From Streptomyces sp. NBC_00620 (lineage in GTDB: Bacteria; Actinomycetota; Actinomycetes; Streptomycetales; Streptomycetaceae), in contig NZ_JAPENY010000003.1 of assembly GCF_026341825.1 (NCBI RefSeq), forward strand, positions 1,302,001-1,366,000: a stretch of 64,000 nt of DNA. The letters are read 5' to 3'. Every line of letters starts with the position of its first letter. Position 1 is the first letter of the stretch. Below the pieces are notes generated by a model. It was not told where the DNA came from, did no database searches, and saw only the letters and a program-made list of their open reading frames with translations. Positions 63,672 through 64,000 of this stretch are shown here, piece after piece. Position numbers and translations under genes: made by a program.

Positions 63672-64000
63672 ATGACGCGACAGCGCCCGTATCCCAGCGA
63701 CCTCTCCGATGCGCGCTGGGAACTGATCGGGCCCACGCTCACCACCTGGCGGGCTGAGCGCAGAGGCAAGGGTCTCGACATCGGTCGCCCGCCTGAGCAT
63801 GACCTGCACCGCATCTTGGACGCCATCCTCTACGTCGACCGCACCGGCATTGCCTGGCCGTTACCTGCCCCACGACTTCCCGCCGTGGGAGACGGTCTAC
63901 GGCTACTTCGCCGCCTGGCAAAAAGAAGGCGTCTTCGACCAACTCAACGGCCTCCTGCGGCGCCTGCTCCGGGAGGCCGAAGGCCGCGACGGCGAACCAA
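63672..64000 (+). pseudogene. IS5-family transposase, frameshifted, cut by window end
   Basis: ATG 63672 starts MTRQRPYPSDLSDARWELIG, then GLDIGRPPEHDLHRILDAIL and VDRTGIAW, close to the transposase at 62346 but on the opposite strand. At about 63858 one extra C shifts the frame; the other frame then reads RYLPHDFPPWETVYGYFAAW, QKEGVFDQLNGLLRRLL to the end of the window. Upstream DNA near 63590-63615 (GCTCCTGTCTGATCCCAACA) also resembles that IS. Probably a dead copy; a programmed frameshift this early would be unusual. Confidence 0.8.

Overview
The window looks like a piece of a Streptomyces (or closely related actinomycete) chromosome. Coding DNA is very GC-rich, GTG and TTG starts are common, most start codons have GGAG-type ribosome sites, and the gene content is streptomycete in type: SWIM/DUF6493 pair, second EF-G, DUF429, DrrC-like UvrA, LacI/GntR-controlled sugar islands, secreted CBM6 proteins. 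Roughly the first 51 kb is an intact accessory/metabolic region. The last 12 kb is a graveyard of mobile DNA.

Layout. (a) 1-11.3 kb: a SWIM zinc-finger protein cut by the window edge and translationally coupled to a DUF6493 protein; a convergent EF-G paralogue; a DUF429 protein divergent from a DMT permease; an acetyltransferase-like protein; a class II UvrA paralogue. (b) 11.5-19 kb: a LacI regulator divergent from a Gfo/Idh/MocA oxidoreductase, then a second LacI regulator divergent from a four-gene operon (phytanoyl-CoA dioxygenase-like, SDR, IolG-like inositol dehydrogenase, second Gfo/Idh/MocA protein). (c) 19.5-30.8 kb: the inositol island. A leftward operon encodes a lipoprotein binding protein, permease, ATPase and IolE/IolI-like TIM-barrel protein. 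It is divergent from a rightward operon iolC - Cgl0159-type aldolase - iolB - iolD - iolA - gntR. Together these give uptake, oxidation, dehydration, ring hydrolysis, isomerisation, phosphorylation, aldol cleavage and semialdehyde oxidation. (d) 31-36 kb: two large secreted proteins, a PQQ-type sugar dehydrogenase with PKD and CBM6 modules and a ThuA-CBM6-GH99-like fusion. They share a nearly duplicated CBM6 module. (e) 36.4-43.7 kb: two TetR regulators, each divergent from a target gene and each with striking palindromes, then a methyltransferase, a secreted alpha/beta hydrolase and a small acidic protein. (f) 44-51.5 kb: a Tat-exported tannase-like esterase, a sensor kinase and its response regulator placed tail to tail, and an SsuABC/TauABC-type ABC importer. 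Related direct repeats sit upstream of the kinase and upstream of the importer, which suggests one regulon.

(g) 51.7-64 kb: decayed integrative-element and insertion-sequence DNA. It holds a frameshifted serine recombinase tail, a frameshifted DUF2637/SpdB-like transfer protein, tRNA-3'-end-like segments, small integrative-element proteins, broken HNH endonucleases, and at least four IS5-family copies or fragments. Inside it is what I read as the relic of an Rhs polymorphic-toxin array: toxin tail, candidate immunity gene, then an orphan toxin cassette that begins in the last residues of an Rhs core. Three apparently functional genes (AraC regulator, deazaflavin-dependent reductase-like protein, aldehyde dehydrogenase) sit between the insertion sequences.

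The most interesting points are the Rhs orphan-cassette relic, the ThuA-CBM6-GH99 fusion with its duplicated module, the putative two-component/ABC regulon, and the dioxygenase-containing operon beside the inositol island. All functional assignments come from reading the translated sequences; no database search was run.
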